DNA of 64,000 nucleotides from contig OW386292.2 in assembly GCA_936432065.2 (NCBI GenBank), positions 130,817,639 to 130,881,638 on the forward strand, read 5' to 3'. Source of the DNA: Rutpela maculata (taxonomy: Eukaryota; Arthropoda; Insecta; Coleoptera; Cerambycidae). The stretch's first letter is position 1. Every line of letters starts with the position of its first letter. Positions 23,401 to 34,893 of the stretch are shown piece after piece. A model generated the notes under the pieces. The model saw only the letters and a program-made list of their open reading frames with translations. It had not been told where the DNA came from and did not search any database. Both the position numbers and the translations under genes were made by a program.

Positions 23401-24770
23401 ATTTATTTATTTATTTGTTTTTTTAATTTGTATTTCTGATACATTTAAGTGCATAATTAAAAAGAAGTGTAGGATTTTTTTTTTTTTTAAATTAACGGGT
23501 GCACTGTTTACCGGCAGACTACCGGCATCTATGAATGCCCCGTCAAAATATTATATACTTATACCATTATAGAAATTTTAAATAAAATATTATTATACGA
23601 CTAATTCAACGGCAGACATCCATGAATGCCCCGTCAAAATAATATATACTTATACCACTATAAAAATGTCAAATAAAAGATTATTGTACGACTAACGGGA
23701 CTAACTCAACAAATTTTAAAATAATCGTAAATCATCTCCCTGTGTGTGTATAATATCTTGATGTTTAATTTACATCTCGGTCCTCGGCCGAATGTTTATA
23801 TTTAAATGTAAACAATTTTAAAGGGAAACAATCTCTAACATTCTGGTTTCCAGCGGGTTAGAACATAGGATTGACTACTAGATATATTACATATTTAATT
23901 TGGCGGTGAAGTGAATATTGTTAAGTTTACAAACAACTGGATTTCGAGTATTAGGGACAAATACGTGTACTTACGATGTGAATTTCCACTCTCGTCGTCT
24001 GATGACAACGACGATGTTGAAGATTTTTATTTTTTCTTAATCCTGGCCAATTCCCGTCGCAATGTTTCCATTTTATGTATTTTGTGTGACGGACGTGAAT
24101 TGGCACTAACACTATGATAATTTTTTGGCATATTTCACTTTTATTTTCACTAGCGATTGGTTATTTGTACTGCTCGTCACCGGGCACGAAATTATAATGA
24201 CGATATCTAGCGTTGGAGTGCATAGGCAGCAGTTTTCAACAGCCAACTTTAAATCGTGCCCGATCCGGAGCGGAGTTGTATACTACATTATGTAATAAGG
24301 GAGACGAAGTTGCGAAGAAAAATTCTTTGTAGGTCCACACTTTGACCCCAAGTAATTATATTGTATGACAACTTTGAATAGAATAAAGCATAGTACACAT
24401 CTATCAGCGAGGTACGATCCAAATTATTTTTCAACGTGGAGATAGCAAAGCACGACTGACTCAGTTTGGCACAAAGTTGATCTACATACTCGTAGTTGGT
24501 CCAAGAGAGATTTTCATCTAATAATATACCTAGAAAGTTTGTATGGGTATGTGTGCTTAGTTGATTGCCATTTAGGGAAATTTTTATATTTTTAGAAATA
24601 TGCCGATCTTGAATAGGGAGGCACAGAGACATCTATACGATTAGATATACCTATTAGCCCAGTTGTTTAAGGTATTTACCTCCAAAATTAATAATCTTTT
24701 TTGATGAATGCTTGAAAGTGTGTAGTAATACTTTGAAAAGTCTACATCTCGCTCGGATGCACAATATTAA

Positions 24771-26473
24771 AAAAACCGCTGCCCAAGGAATCACTACTTC
24801 CACATCCAATTCTCTATCCAAGTCACTCACAACGAAAAAACTTTGTATGTGGAAATAATTGTTTATGGAACTTTAATAATATAGTATTTGAAATCCTCTA
24901 CCCCAAAGACCCTTAAAAAGATACCCCACATCGGTAGTGGGGTGGGGGTTGTGATAGGGGGGTGGTAGTGGGGGTGGATGAAGTAAAAAAATGTTTTGAG
25001 GTTTCTGGTTCTTGTACTTACACTAAATCATAATTTTTTTTCATCCCCTTTAATAAGGGGGTGGGGGTTGGTAATGGGGGTGGCTAATGCCAAAAATTTT
25101 TTTGAGACCTTAGCTTTTCTTGCATATACTAAATACCAATTTTATATACTCTTACCTGCTTGATTTACCCATTTACCCCAAATTTACCCCAATTTACCCC
25201 CCAACCATTCGACGGAACAAGATGAAAATATCTCATTCTAGATCTCGTTAAAGTACATATGTGTACCAAATTTCAAGTCAATATCTCAAACGGTTCCAGA
25301 GTAAACGTACGCACAAAAAAAAGTTACAGATAGACCGACAGACAGACCAACAGACATACCGACAGACAGACCGACAGACAAACCGACAGACAGACCGACA
25401 AACAGACCGACAGACAGACCGACAGACAGATTTTTTTTTCACTCAAATTTAAAATCTCGACGTTTCATGACATTCTAAGCCTATTTGAATAAAACTTTTT
25501 AAAATTTTTTTTGTCGTTACTATAATTCCACTGGACGTGGAAGTAAAATATACCTAGATGAATAGACCACATGTTTATGAACAAAAAATGTCCAAACAAA
25601 ACTTATCGCTAGTCACGGTATTCCCGGAAAAAATAGTCAAGTAACGTTAATACTCAAAGCGAGATCCATGCGTGCGCACGCTTGAATACGCATGACTGCA
25701 ACACCGACGCGACGGACTGAATTACATGCTGTCACTAAATCAGAATTTGTTCAATTACTTCCACATCCAGTGGAAGTATAGTAACGACAAAAAAAAATTT
25801 TTATTGTTCAAATAGGCTTAGAATGTCATGAAACGTCGAGATTTCAAGTTTGAGCGAAAAAAAAAATTCTGTCTGTCGGTCTGTCGGTCTGTCGGTCTGT
25901 CTGTCGGTCTGTAACTTTTTTTGTGCGCACGTTTACTCTGGAACAGTTTGAGATATTGACTTGAAATTTGGTACACATATGTACTTTAACGAGATCTAGA
26001 ACTGGATTATATTTTCATCTTGTTCCGTCGAAGGGTTGGGAGGTAAATTGGGGTAAATTTGGGGAAAATAGATAAATCAAGCAGGTAAGAGTCCATAAAA
26101 TTGGTATTTAGTATATACAAGAGAAGCTAAGGTCTCAAAAAAAATTTTGGCAATGGCCACCCCCATTACCACCCCCACCCCATTATTAAAGGGGATGAAA
26201 AAAATGTGATTTAGTGTGTGTACAAGAACCAGAAACCTCAAAATATTTTTTTACTTTATCCTTTATCCACCCCCCACTCCCACCCCCTGTCACCACCCCC
26301 ACCCCACTACCGATGTGGGGATCGTTTTATGGGTTTTTAGGGTAGAGGATTTCAAATATTATATTATTAAAGTTCCATAAACAATTATTTCCAGATACCA
26401 AATTTTTTCGTTGTGTGACTTGCGATAGAAAATCCGGATGTGGAAGTAGTGATTCCTTGGGCAGCGGTTTTTA
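24771..26473. repeat. Inverted pair of the 'ACTTCCACATCC' repeat (24771-25547 plus, 25750-26473 minus)
   Basis: The left copy starts ccgctgcccaaggaatcac and ends ctggacgtggaagta. The right copy starts tacttccacatccagtgg and ends gattccttgggcagcgg. The arms are highly similar and are separated by about 200 bp of unrelated DNA (25548-25749). Each arm includes a GACA/GACC-rich microsatellite (25325-25430 and 25870-25912). Together they could fold into a large hairpin. No protein is visible. Confidence 0.8.
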
Positions 26474-26577
26474 TATGAGTGTTGGCTCATTTAAAAGATG
26501 GAAATTGTAGCTTTTCGATTATTTTTTGTTTTAAACAATACAACCAAATGATGGATGAGCAAAATATATTTATATAT

Positions 26578-28077
26578 ACAGGGTGTCTCAACAGGAAATG
26601 CACCGATCGATACAGGAAAAAGTACCCACCAGAAAATTTTGAAAATTTAAGGAGCTACTAATGGCAGTGTGGCAAATCCAACTAAAATAATTACAAGCAT
26701 CTGGCACTTCCGGTTATACCGGAAGTCGATACCAACTTGCTTATTTTAAATGGAACACTATATATTTTAGGATTTTCGAAAAAAGCATAAAATTCTGAGT
26801 CAAAAACATGATACCCTATGCCTAAACCTAGCCGTTTCAGAGATATGTGACATTTAAAGAAAAATTTGACATGGTAGGTGTCATGGTTGACAATAACCTT
26901 TATAACTTTCTTCGTGTGAAATATTCTCATTTGCTTTTTGGCATGTAAAAAGAACACAAGGGAAGCTGCACTCTACAATTCAATTACATTCATAATTGTA
27001 CACCAAGTGTTCCATTTTTGACGTTACATTTTGTAAACTTCAAACCGCGAAAACTTGTTTAGGTTAAATGGAACATCCTATATTTTTTTACAAGTTATGG
27101 AAAATTAAATTCCTTTCCCCATATAAGCATTGTGGGGGTTTAAGTTACAACTTTTTGAAATCTTTCCGATTTTCTTAGAAATTCAAGAACTGTTAGTAAA
27201 AATTTTATCAAATTAGCCATGATTAAAAACAATCAGTAATGTCATTCTCTTATGTCAAAAAAATGCCACCGCGTTTAAATTACACCCCGAAGACTCTTTG
27301 AATTTGTTTTTTATTTATGGAGAATATGATAAAGCAATATCAAGATCTTGTAGTACATATGCTACTCGATATCCACAAAAATGGAAACCGTGACCAAACA
27401 CTGTAAGACGCATACTGGATAATTTTAAAAATTATGGCTCTGTCAAGGCAAGAATTCAAAAGCGGAAACCTATTGTTGATGACAAAAACGTAGAAATAGC
27501 AATTCTGGGATATTTTCATGCATTTCCAATGACGTCATTAAGACAAGCTGCTCTGGAATCGGGACTATCCAAGGATTCAGTTCACAGAATCTTAATTGAA
27601 CATAAATTTCACCCGTTTTCGTAACGACAAATATGGAACACTTGTGTACTATTATTGAATGCAATTGAATTATAGAGTGCAGCTCTCCTCGTATTCTTTT
27701 TACGTGCCAAAGAGCAAGTGAGTATCTTTTACACGAAGAAAGTTATAAAGGTTATTGTAAACTATGACACCTGTCAAATTTTTCTTTAAATGTCAAATAT
27801 CTCTGAAACGGCTGGATTTAGGCATAGCGTATCCTACATATTTTTGACACAGAATTTTATGCTTTTTTCGAAAACCCTAAAATATATAGGGTGTTCCATT
27901 TAAAATAAGCAAGTTGGTATCGATCGCCTTCCGGTATAACCGGAAGTGCCAGATGCTTGTAATTATTTTAGTTGGATTGGCCACACTGCCGTTAGTAGCT
28001 CCCTAACTTTTCAAAATTTTCTGGTGCGTACTTTTCCCTATATCGATCGATGCAATTCCTGGTGAGTCACCCTGTAT
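26578..28077 (+). mobile_element. Mariner/IS630-type element with long inverted ends, internally deleted
   Basis: The left end is tacagggtgtctcaacagga and the right end tcctggtgagtcaccctgta, flanked by TA. The inverted repeats extend about 400 bp inward: cttccggttataccggaagt at 26705 pairs with the cttccggtataaccggaagt region at 27930. Between them is only an N-terminal transposase remnant (27318-27622). The catalytic domain is missing, so it is a non-autonomous derivative. Confidence 0.82.
27318..27622 (+). pseudogene. N-terminal DNA-binding domain remnant of a mariner-like transposase
   Basis: The plus-strand reading from about 27318 gives YATRYPQKWKP, a stop, then NTVRRILDNFKNYGSVKA, GYFHAFPMTSLRQAALESG and LSKDSVHRILIEHKFHPF. 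This is the double helix-turn-helix arrangement seen at the N-terminus of insect mariner-like transposases annotated as DUF4817/HTH proteins. The frame stops soon after HPF and no DDE/D residues follow before the right inverted repeat. It is a dead remnant. Confidence 0.7.
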
Positions 28078-29230
28078 ATTATCACACCCGAACTCAATCG
28101 TCGTAATGAAAAATATGGAAAAAAATTCTTTCTTCATTCAGAACTGTTAAAAAGTATGTACACTTCATGATTATTGTGGTTTATTAAGGTGTATTAACAT
28201 GGGTGGTGGATCTCAAATCATTTTAATTTCCCTACTTGATGATTTTTTTGATAAATATATATATATTGGACGCTGTAACTTGGCTAGAACTTGACGCATT
28301 GGAAAAAATAAAATGTATACTTTTCGAATATTCAAACACCAATTCATTTATTTCATACATTTTTTCGGAAATATGATCAATCCCATCATAATCAGAAATA
28401 GCGATTTTCACGATATTATCCTTATAACTCTCTATAGTTTTGAATATAAATTCTGGAACTTTTCAACTCGTTAACGAATGTATAAGAAATCCTTGCATAT
28501 AGTTGAAAGGTAGCTTTGGTACATGTCCTATCACAAAAATCTTATTTTTTGAGCTATTATATTGAAACTATCATAGCTTAGAAAAAGGAGAGCATCCTAT
28601 TTATTTTTCGAATATCGAGTACCTCGTATATTTTTTCTCACATTTCTTCTCAAATACCATTTTTTTAGCAAAACTACACGGAAAAGTCTCTCTTGCTGAA
28701 TTGCCGTAGGATTTACTGTTTTCGAGAAATGGCTTCAAATGAACTATCGACATATTTAGATCAGAATTATTGAATAAATAAGTTTTCATAACTTGAAAAT
28801 AAAGAAAGTATAGGCTTTTCATAATAATGACATGATTGTTTGAAACTCTCAAAGTGCATTGTAGTAAATTATTATTTTTAGGTACAAGTTATATCTAGTT
28901 GCTGAGATATTATTTGAAAAACGCCTTTTGGACGCCATCTTTATAGAGCTGCCTTCCTTACGAAGCATTTCAGGGCATACCTTCATTAGAACTTTTATGT
29001 TTTTAAACTCACTTCCTGAATTTTCTTAACGTACTCTGTATACATGGTGGAAACGTGCTGCCCCTGCCAGCTGCATTTTTCAAACTGTATGCTTAAATAT
29101 GTTGGGCACCCTTGACTTTAGGGGGTTGGGCACATTGAGACTTTTAATCACCATGGTTTGAAGTACAACATACCCCAGTTTTATGACATTTGACTGAAAC
29201 CCTTTTACGTAGGTTCAGATACGGGGTCCT
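28078..29230. other. Intron 3 of FN3 gene 1: nothing recognised
   Basis: AT-rich sequence with no exon and no identifiable transposon protein. It probably consists of old repeats. Confidence 0.35.
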
Positions 29231-29796
29231 TTTATACAGAGTGATTTATCATGAACTTACTTGGGAAATAACATATTCGGAGATGTTTACATTTCCTTAA
29301 TTGGCATAAAAAGTTAAGCTGGTGCGTGCGGTCAAAGGGCCACGTTTTTTGCTTTCGGTCGAACAATCAGGACACCGGCAGGTACAAAGTGCCGCCAAAG
29401 TTTGATGTTTTTGTGTTATCGACGGGTTTAAGTAAATATCTCTTATATCTACTTGTTGTTGTAGAGTTCACTAGCTTGGGGTCAATGTCTTTTCAACGTA
29501 TTTTGCTATTTTTGTAGTGTGATTTGATTAAAGCCAAAAAGTCACTTCTACCCTCTCCAGCTTTGCTGTCAATCCAAAGTCTGATAAAGGGGGCGAGGAA
29601 GTGATATGGTTGTACCGCGTTACGTCAGATTGGTTAATGTCATTGGTGGCGCATTTTTACGAAAAAAAAAATATATCACCATAAAAATATTTTTTGGTCA
29701 CATTTTGTTCATTTTTCATTTTTTTAACTTTTTTCGGTGGGGACAACCTACTGATGAATTTTCCGCATATCATGGTAGATCACCCTGTATAAAGTA
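29231..29796. repeat. Short mariner-end MITE
   Basis: The left end tttatacagagtgatttatc and the right end gatcaccctgtataaag are inverted matches with the cagggtgat signature of mariner-like ends. About 560 bp lie between, with no intact protein. It ends about 110 bp before exon 4 of gene 1. Confidence 0.6.
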
Positions 29797-29903
29797 TCAA
29801 ATATCATTAAGTCTACATAGTCTGCCCCGATACCAAAATCTCTGGCTGATAAACCTTTCGTGTTTAAATTATTTCTCCAACCTATTAAAATATTTGTTTT
29901 TAG

Positions 29904-30211
29904 GTTTACACTTGCCAACGCTGTTGGATGTCAGACCAGGCACAACATTTGTTGATATGACCTGGGAATTACCACCGTACGAAACCAACCGATGTGCTAT
30001 TAGCTCATTTATTGTGGATGGATCGCCATACGTCAATCTGACAATTCCAATCACGGATTCATCTTTAAGGCCGAATGTTCCTATACACGTGGATTCTCTT
30101 CAACCTGACAAGATGTACTTGTTTCGAGTAAGTGTAGTGAATACTGCAGGAGTCTCAAAACCCCTCACTATTGGTATCCAGACTCTGCCGGCGACAGATG
30201 AGTTAGATTGA
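29904..30211 (+). CDS. FN3 gene 1, exon 4: third FN3-like domain and stop
   Basis: Acceptor tttgtttttag ends at 29903; the exon is 308 nt and ends with tga at 30209-30211. It encodes about 101 residues from LHLPTLLDVRPGTT to ATDELD. It is the best FN3 match of the three: VDMTWELPP (strand-B Trp), then MYLFRVSVVNTAGVSKP in strands F-G. It has a single cysteine (NRC), also present in gene 2, and a conserved N-glycosylation sequon, NLT. Identity to gene 2's exon 4 is about 80 percent (20 differences in 101). There is no transmembrane segment or GPI-like tail after the domain, so the product should be freely secreted. Confidence 0.9.
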
Positions 30212-30259
30212 TAAAATCTATCAGTATTTTTATATAAAACTGTATTATAATATAAATAC

Positions 30260-30265
30260 AATAAA
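30260..30265 (+). terminator. Polyadenylation signal of FN3 gene 1
   Basis: AATAAA lies 49 bp after the stop codon, in the context acaataaaaagtt. The matching signal of gene 2 is at 48360, also about 50 bp after its stop. Confidence 0.75.
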
Positions 30266-30511
30266 AAGTTCTCTTACGTTCTTGCTTAATTCGGAATCGT
30301 ATCGAAAACTTATACCCTCTTGGGTTGTTTATTAGAATATGCCCACATTATTACTTAATAATGGGCTTGTTACTGATCTATTTTTTGTTATTTCTTTTAT
30401 GGTATTCAATAGAATTCGATCATCTAGATAAGCTGTTCAAATTTCAGCTTCATAAGTATCCCAACTAGAAATTTGGTATTTTATAAAAGCTGCAGAAATG
30501 TTTCGACATAA

Positions 30512-31841
30512 AGGATCCCGCACACACCATATAGGGGATTTCTGCCTTCAGTCAAATTTAATCTAACCCACGTAAAAATGTTCTTTTGAACCCCCTGAAC
30601 AAATGTTCAAACGCAGCCAGGCCCGAAAAGGTCTTCGCTTTGAGATATGGAGCCCTAAAGATCGTTCCAAATACGTTTTAAAATTGAAAGGATCACGCAC
30701 ACCATATAGGGGATTTCTGCCTTCAGTCAAATTTAATCTAACCCAAGTAAAAATGTTCCTTTGAACCCCTTGAACAAATATTCAAATGGAGCCAGGCCCG
30801 AAAAGGTCTTCGCTTTGAGATATGGAGCCCTAAAGATCGTTCCAAATACGTTTTAAAATAGAAAAAAATTAAATTAAAGTTGGCTTTGATTTTATGGAAA
30901 TTCAGAACTGCATAATTAATTCTTAAATAACACCATATTTCTTACTCGTGTTAATGACACCGTGGGTCTTCAAGGGCTTCGCTTATGATGAATTATTGTT
31001 CTCCGAGTTTCCTAGGATTAGAATTGTTCTTTTTTTATGTGGACTTTCAGAGTGTATCATGTTCTTTATTTTAAATGCCCATTAAATGGGCAATTTAATC
31101 AGTCCATTGATTTTTATTTGAACTATGATTATGGAATTTTCTATGGTAATCTTAATACCTAAACAATTTCGATCAGTGATTCGTGTCCACGTACTCAAAA
31201 AATGCCAATATTTTAAAAAAAATAACACACTCGTTCTTGGATAGTAGGAAATTCTTTTTCACTGCGAGCCGACCTCAAACTGTGAATTCAGCGCGACTTT
31301 CTTACTAAGAGTGTCCAGGATGAACTGTTTTGTTTTATTGATAATTAGCTGATGAAAATAACGAAAACCCCTAGTGTTAATGCTAGTTTCTCAAAAAGTA
31401 TTTATGATCGTGTTTTATTGGGATGTTAATATAAGCTTAAGATAATATACAGCTCGCTTTTTGTAACCTTAAATAATTTTTTGTAAACGCCATATCCTAC
31501 AATGACATTTATTTAACAGTTTCAGTGAATGAAAACAATGCCATTAATGACAAGTGAAAAATAAATAAAGAAGTGTGAAATAAAACTTAATATTTCGTTG
31601 TTTTACTATTGATTTCTATGGAAACATCAATAGAATTTAGTCATTACAAGGTAACTTTGGGCGCTTCACGCGGTTTCGGATTTGGAACGATCTTTAGGGC
31701 TCCATATCTCAAAACGAAGACCTTTTCGGACCTGGCTGCACTTGAACATTTGTTCAGGGGGTACAAAAGAACATTTTTACGTGGGTTAGATTAAATTTGA
31801 CTGGGGGCAGAAATCCCCTATATGGTGTGCGGGGTCCTTTC
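30512..31841. mobile_element. TIR element with a tandemly duplicated left end
   Basis: The left end occurs twice in tandem: 30512-30680 and 30681-30860 share accatataggggatttctgc and gagatatggagccctaaaga. One inverted copy closes the element at about 31670-31841 (tctttagggctccatatctc ... ccctatatggtgtgcggggt). The interior of about 800 bp is noncoding as far as I can tell. Superfamily unknown. Confidence 0.75.
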
Positions 31842-34348
31842 ATAAAACAACATTACTCTCAGAAACACTTTGAAAGCGTTATTACGACAGCTATAAATGT
31901 AAAATTGGCACCATCTTATAAAATAGTTTAATCATCGTTGATATCTTGTAAAAGCTATTGAAACCATTACAAAATAATTGTATAAAAAATTCCGCAGGCT
32001 TTAAGAAAATTCGGTACCGCCACTATAAAACAGTTTTATTAAGGCTTCATTTAATTGCGTTATAAAGCACATACTTCACTGTTATTATAGCTATAAAACA
32101 CCTATAAAATAAAACAATTTCTTAAATGTATTCAAAAAGTCGCATACATACACTTACAAATATATAATATGCTGATCTCTATAATACCAAGCTTTCAGTG
32201 ATTTTACTGGATAATGGATAATAACTTACTTAAAAATTATTTTAGAGACGTGTTAACCCATACAGCTTGCAATTTTTAATGCGAAGAAAATTTTACTGTA
32301 AATTATGCTATGTATTTTTGATGAATTTTAAGTGTCCCTCATGTTTACTAAGGTTGCTAATAATTTTTGAAATTTTATAAAAATCGATTTCACATTTCAA
32401 AATTTTTTTGTAACAAAATTTAATTCCAATTTGTTTTAATCATCATAATTTTATAATTAGCACGTATTAATTGCCATAAATATGAAGAAAAATGTGATTT
32501 TGAAACTGTTTATGTTGTCATACGACCTCGAACGCTGGTCTGATGAAATGGCTTCCTTCTATAAAATACTTTTGTGTTAAATACAAGCATTTTAAGATAA
32601 TTAAGCTATAATAGATTTTTACAAAACATCTATAAAATAATATGTCTTGGTGACGGTCTTGTGACAGGGCCGTATCTTAAATAATAATAATAATAATAAT
32701 AAAAATATAACCATTTTTTTTCACTAATGTCTTATTTTACAATTTTGTTATAACTTATAAGCGAAGGTAAATAACTGTAAAAATAACCGGAACAAACAGT
32801 TTGATAAAAACTGTAATTTATTGTAACTATTGCCGTTAAATTGCGTATTAAGTTTTCATTTTAACACCCTTGGTCATTTTATGAAAATTTTTACTAGTAA
32901 TCTCCCTAGTGTTTGACAAATTTCTGGTAGGTAATTAATTAAAGCTCATGGGGGATTCGGCAAGAAAATTTCACTCCTAAATTGAATGAAAAAATTAATG
33001 ATATAAAAATGACAGCTAGATTAGGTTAGGTTATGTTAGTTAGTAGGCCGTTTACTACATAGAAAGGTTCGGTTGATTCTTTGAATATAGAGGTAAGGAA
33101 GTAGGACAGTTCAAATAAGAAGCGACGGAAATGCACGTAGAATTTTGATTAATGGTTGATCAATATAGCGGATAACCTTGAGATCGGTAACGTTTTTTGT
33201 AGTATTGGAATTACTTTTTCTTCATGCAGAACTTTTTATGAAGGATAAAATTTTCTGATAACTCACTAACAAAAAATGTTTCCCATGCACACTTTCTGCC
33301 AGACAGGCGAACATATTTACTGTTAGATACTTACTACAGAGATAAAAACGAAATTTAAAATTTTAAAAATTATATGCGTAAAGTGAAATCTTCCAATACG
33401 GTTCTGTCTATTTAGTTAGAGCCCACTTCATCTCAGAAAACAGCTGCATACTGAGACAGTATTGGTGCAATTTGCATAATTAACCTAAAAATTAGTTTTT
33501 TAAAGTTTTTTCCATTGTCCTAAATCTGATATTTTTAATTTATTCTTTAGCATGTACGATCTACGCAGCTCAGTGTTAAACATCAGTTCTTATGAAATAT
33601 AAACACACAGCTGACACAGGAATTCAATTGTTTCAAATATATTTTATTGCATAGTTAGCAGCAGCATTTTTATGTTCACGTAAACAATTTTATTTTGTAA
33701 CTACTTTATTGCCGTTGCCATATTGCAGTAGATTGCAACACTGTATAATAATAGGCAGAGAGATATTTGAAAACTGAGTGAAATTTTATTTCTTAATTTT
33801 TTTATATTGACAAATACATTTGTTATAGATTATTTATAACAACTTTCAATAAACAATTCATTAAGAACTTCTAAAAATACGAATCTTTCGCTATCAAATA
33901 TGCTCTCGTTACCTTTTGTGTAGAAAATTCTGTTTTACAAAAACGGTTTAATGCAATTTTGCCGTTATCGCTACGTAAGCGGCTAAAAGTTAAAAAATGC
34001 TCGAATTTCACCAATTTTCAACAAGTTCTCAAAAGCTGTGAAAAGCATGACGCATTCTGCGGCTGCGGCACAATTTCTGTCATTTTCGGAAAATGGAACA
34101 ACAATCTTAACCAACAGCAGGAAAAATTTGTAAGACGTTTTCTATACATTCAATATTTCACAATCTACAAAAGAGAAAATTGCAGATGCCGAAGAAAGAT
34201 TGACTATTATCCTCCACACAGTATCAAAAAATTAGAAACTTCTCAATCACCTTTTCATTATACAGTTTTATTGGAAATTATTTTATCGAGACTCCCACCA
34301 GCTATTTAGCGTCAGAGTTCTTATAGAATTTTCACCAGGTGAGAGATC
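31842..34348. other. Intergenic region between FN3 genes 1 and 2: nothing recognised but an (AAT)n run
   Basis: Strongly AT-rich. An (aat)8-like microsatellite lies at 32679-32702. A 116-codon open frame at 33959-34309 ends just before the gene 2 promoter. It has no recognisable domain and no counterpart upstream of the other two genes, so I do not call it a gene. Confidence 0.45.
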
Positions 34349-34493
34349 AGTATAATCTTTAATTTTAAATTTGGCGATAAAATAAATCCCTCTAAGTATT
34401 TCTTATATCTAAGTGACCTTCGTTTGTTAATATCTTATATAAATAGCTAAAATGATTATTGCATTATATGTTTAGAAAAAATTACGAATCGAA
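34349..34493 (+). promoter_or_regulatory. Promoter region of FN3 gene 2 (TATA box 34434-34445)
   Basis: Shares gtataatctttaattttaaa, then ttggcgataaaataaat, cttatatctaagtgaccttc and cttatataaata with gene 3, and less closely with gene 1. The TATA box is 60 bp before the ATG. The GATA-like site reads cgataa here rather than the agataa of genes 1 and 3. Confidence 0.7.
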
Positions 34494-34557
34494 ATGTTCG
34501 TGGTTTTTTTATTCTTTCTGGCAGTGCTCCATGGTGCCAAAAGTCAGGATGCTTGCT
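34494..34557 (+). CDS. FN3 gene 2, exon 1: signal peptide
   Basis: First exon of the second tandem copy (34494-34557, 41777-42040, 45546-45827, 48003-48310), encoding a predicted secreted protein of 305 aa. It reads MFVVFLFFLAVLHGAKSQDA followed by C, a hydrophobic signal peptide with likely cleavage at KS|QD. It ends in phase 1 at t|gtaaga. The exon length of 64 nt equals that of gene 1 counted from its second ATG. All four exons join in frame and none carries a stop, so the copy looks functional. Confidence 0.85.
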
Positions 34558-34893
34558 GTAAGATTTTAAACTATTTATATACATGCTAGTTTTAAATAAA
34601 ATATAACATTCTATATGTTCAAAATTCTTGAAGATATTGCTATTGATGTATATTATAGATCGCTTAATACAAGATGTTTATTAATAATCACATTCGGGTG
34701 TCTTGGTAGACAGTAAAACAAAATGGTGCTTTTTCAAAAATACACAACATTGATATGAGGATTCCACAAGGTTCTGTACGGAGACCTATACTTCTCATAC
34801 TATATGCCAAAGATTGACGTACAATACTTTTCAGAACAGTGTATTTTAATGTCTCAAAAGGAAATAGTCAATTTTCATTTGAAAAAAAATATA

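Larger units (their letters stand above)
19238..24324 (-). mobile_element. DIRS-type tyrosine-recombinase retrotransposon, complete ends, nested in a LINE
   Basis: The order on the minus strand is gag-like, reverse transcriptase, RNase H and downstream domain, then tyrosine recombinase. The ends are inverted: 19290-19415 and 24184-24316 are complementary (ctagatatcgtcattataat versus attataatgacgatatctag). An internal complementary region at 19482-19590 equals the complement of the left end joined to the complement of the right end, the hallmark of DIRS1-like elements, which pass through a circular intermediate. No target-site duplication is needed to restore the LINE. The coding regions contain frameshifts and a SINE insertion, so this copy cannot move on its own. 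Confidence 0.87.
18631..24650 (-). mobile_element. Jockey-type LINE fragment (3' end), split by a DIRS insertion
   Basis: The minus-strand 3' end lies near 18631-18655, with a tagatagataga tail (in + orientation). The reverse transcriptase C-terminal region is split: the 5' portion at 24632-24325 reads NFLGILLDENLSW ... YNIITWGQSVDLQRI. The frame resumes across the insertion at 19237 as FVIQKRVLRIIHNMVQ, followed by CRDTFK and HKYNTRNRCN toward 18960. Joining the flanks restores a typical jockey-clade C-terminus, which shows that the DIRS element (about 19238-24324) jumped into it. The LINE is 5'-truncated near 24650 and carries a stop, so it is dead. Confidence 0.8.

Noticed and set aside
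25325..25430. A GACA/GACC repeat array as a CRISPR-like structure
   Set aside because: It is a simple 4 bp-based microsatellite within an interspersed repeat, with no spacers.
29606..30211. 201-codon open frame that includes exon 4 of gene 1 and extends upstream
   Set aside because: The upstream part is MITE and intron sequence. Gene 2 supports the acceptor at 29903/48002, where similarity between the genes begins.
33959..34309. 116-codon plus-strand open frame just upstream of the gene 2 promoter
   Set aside because: No recognisable domain, no counterpart upstream of genes 1 and 3, and it ends close to the promoter block; most likely chance.
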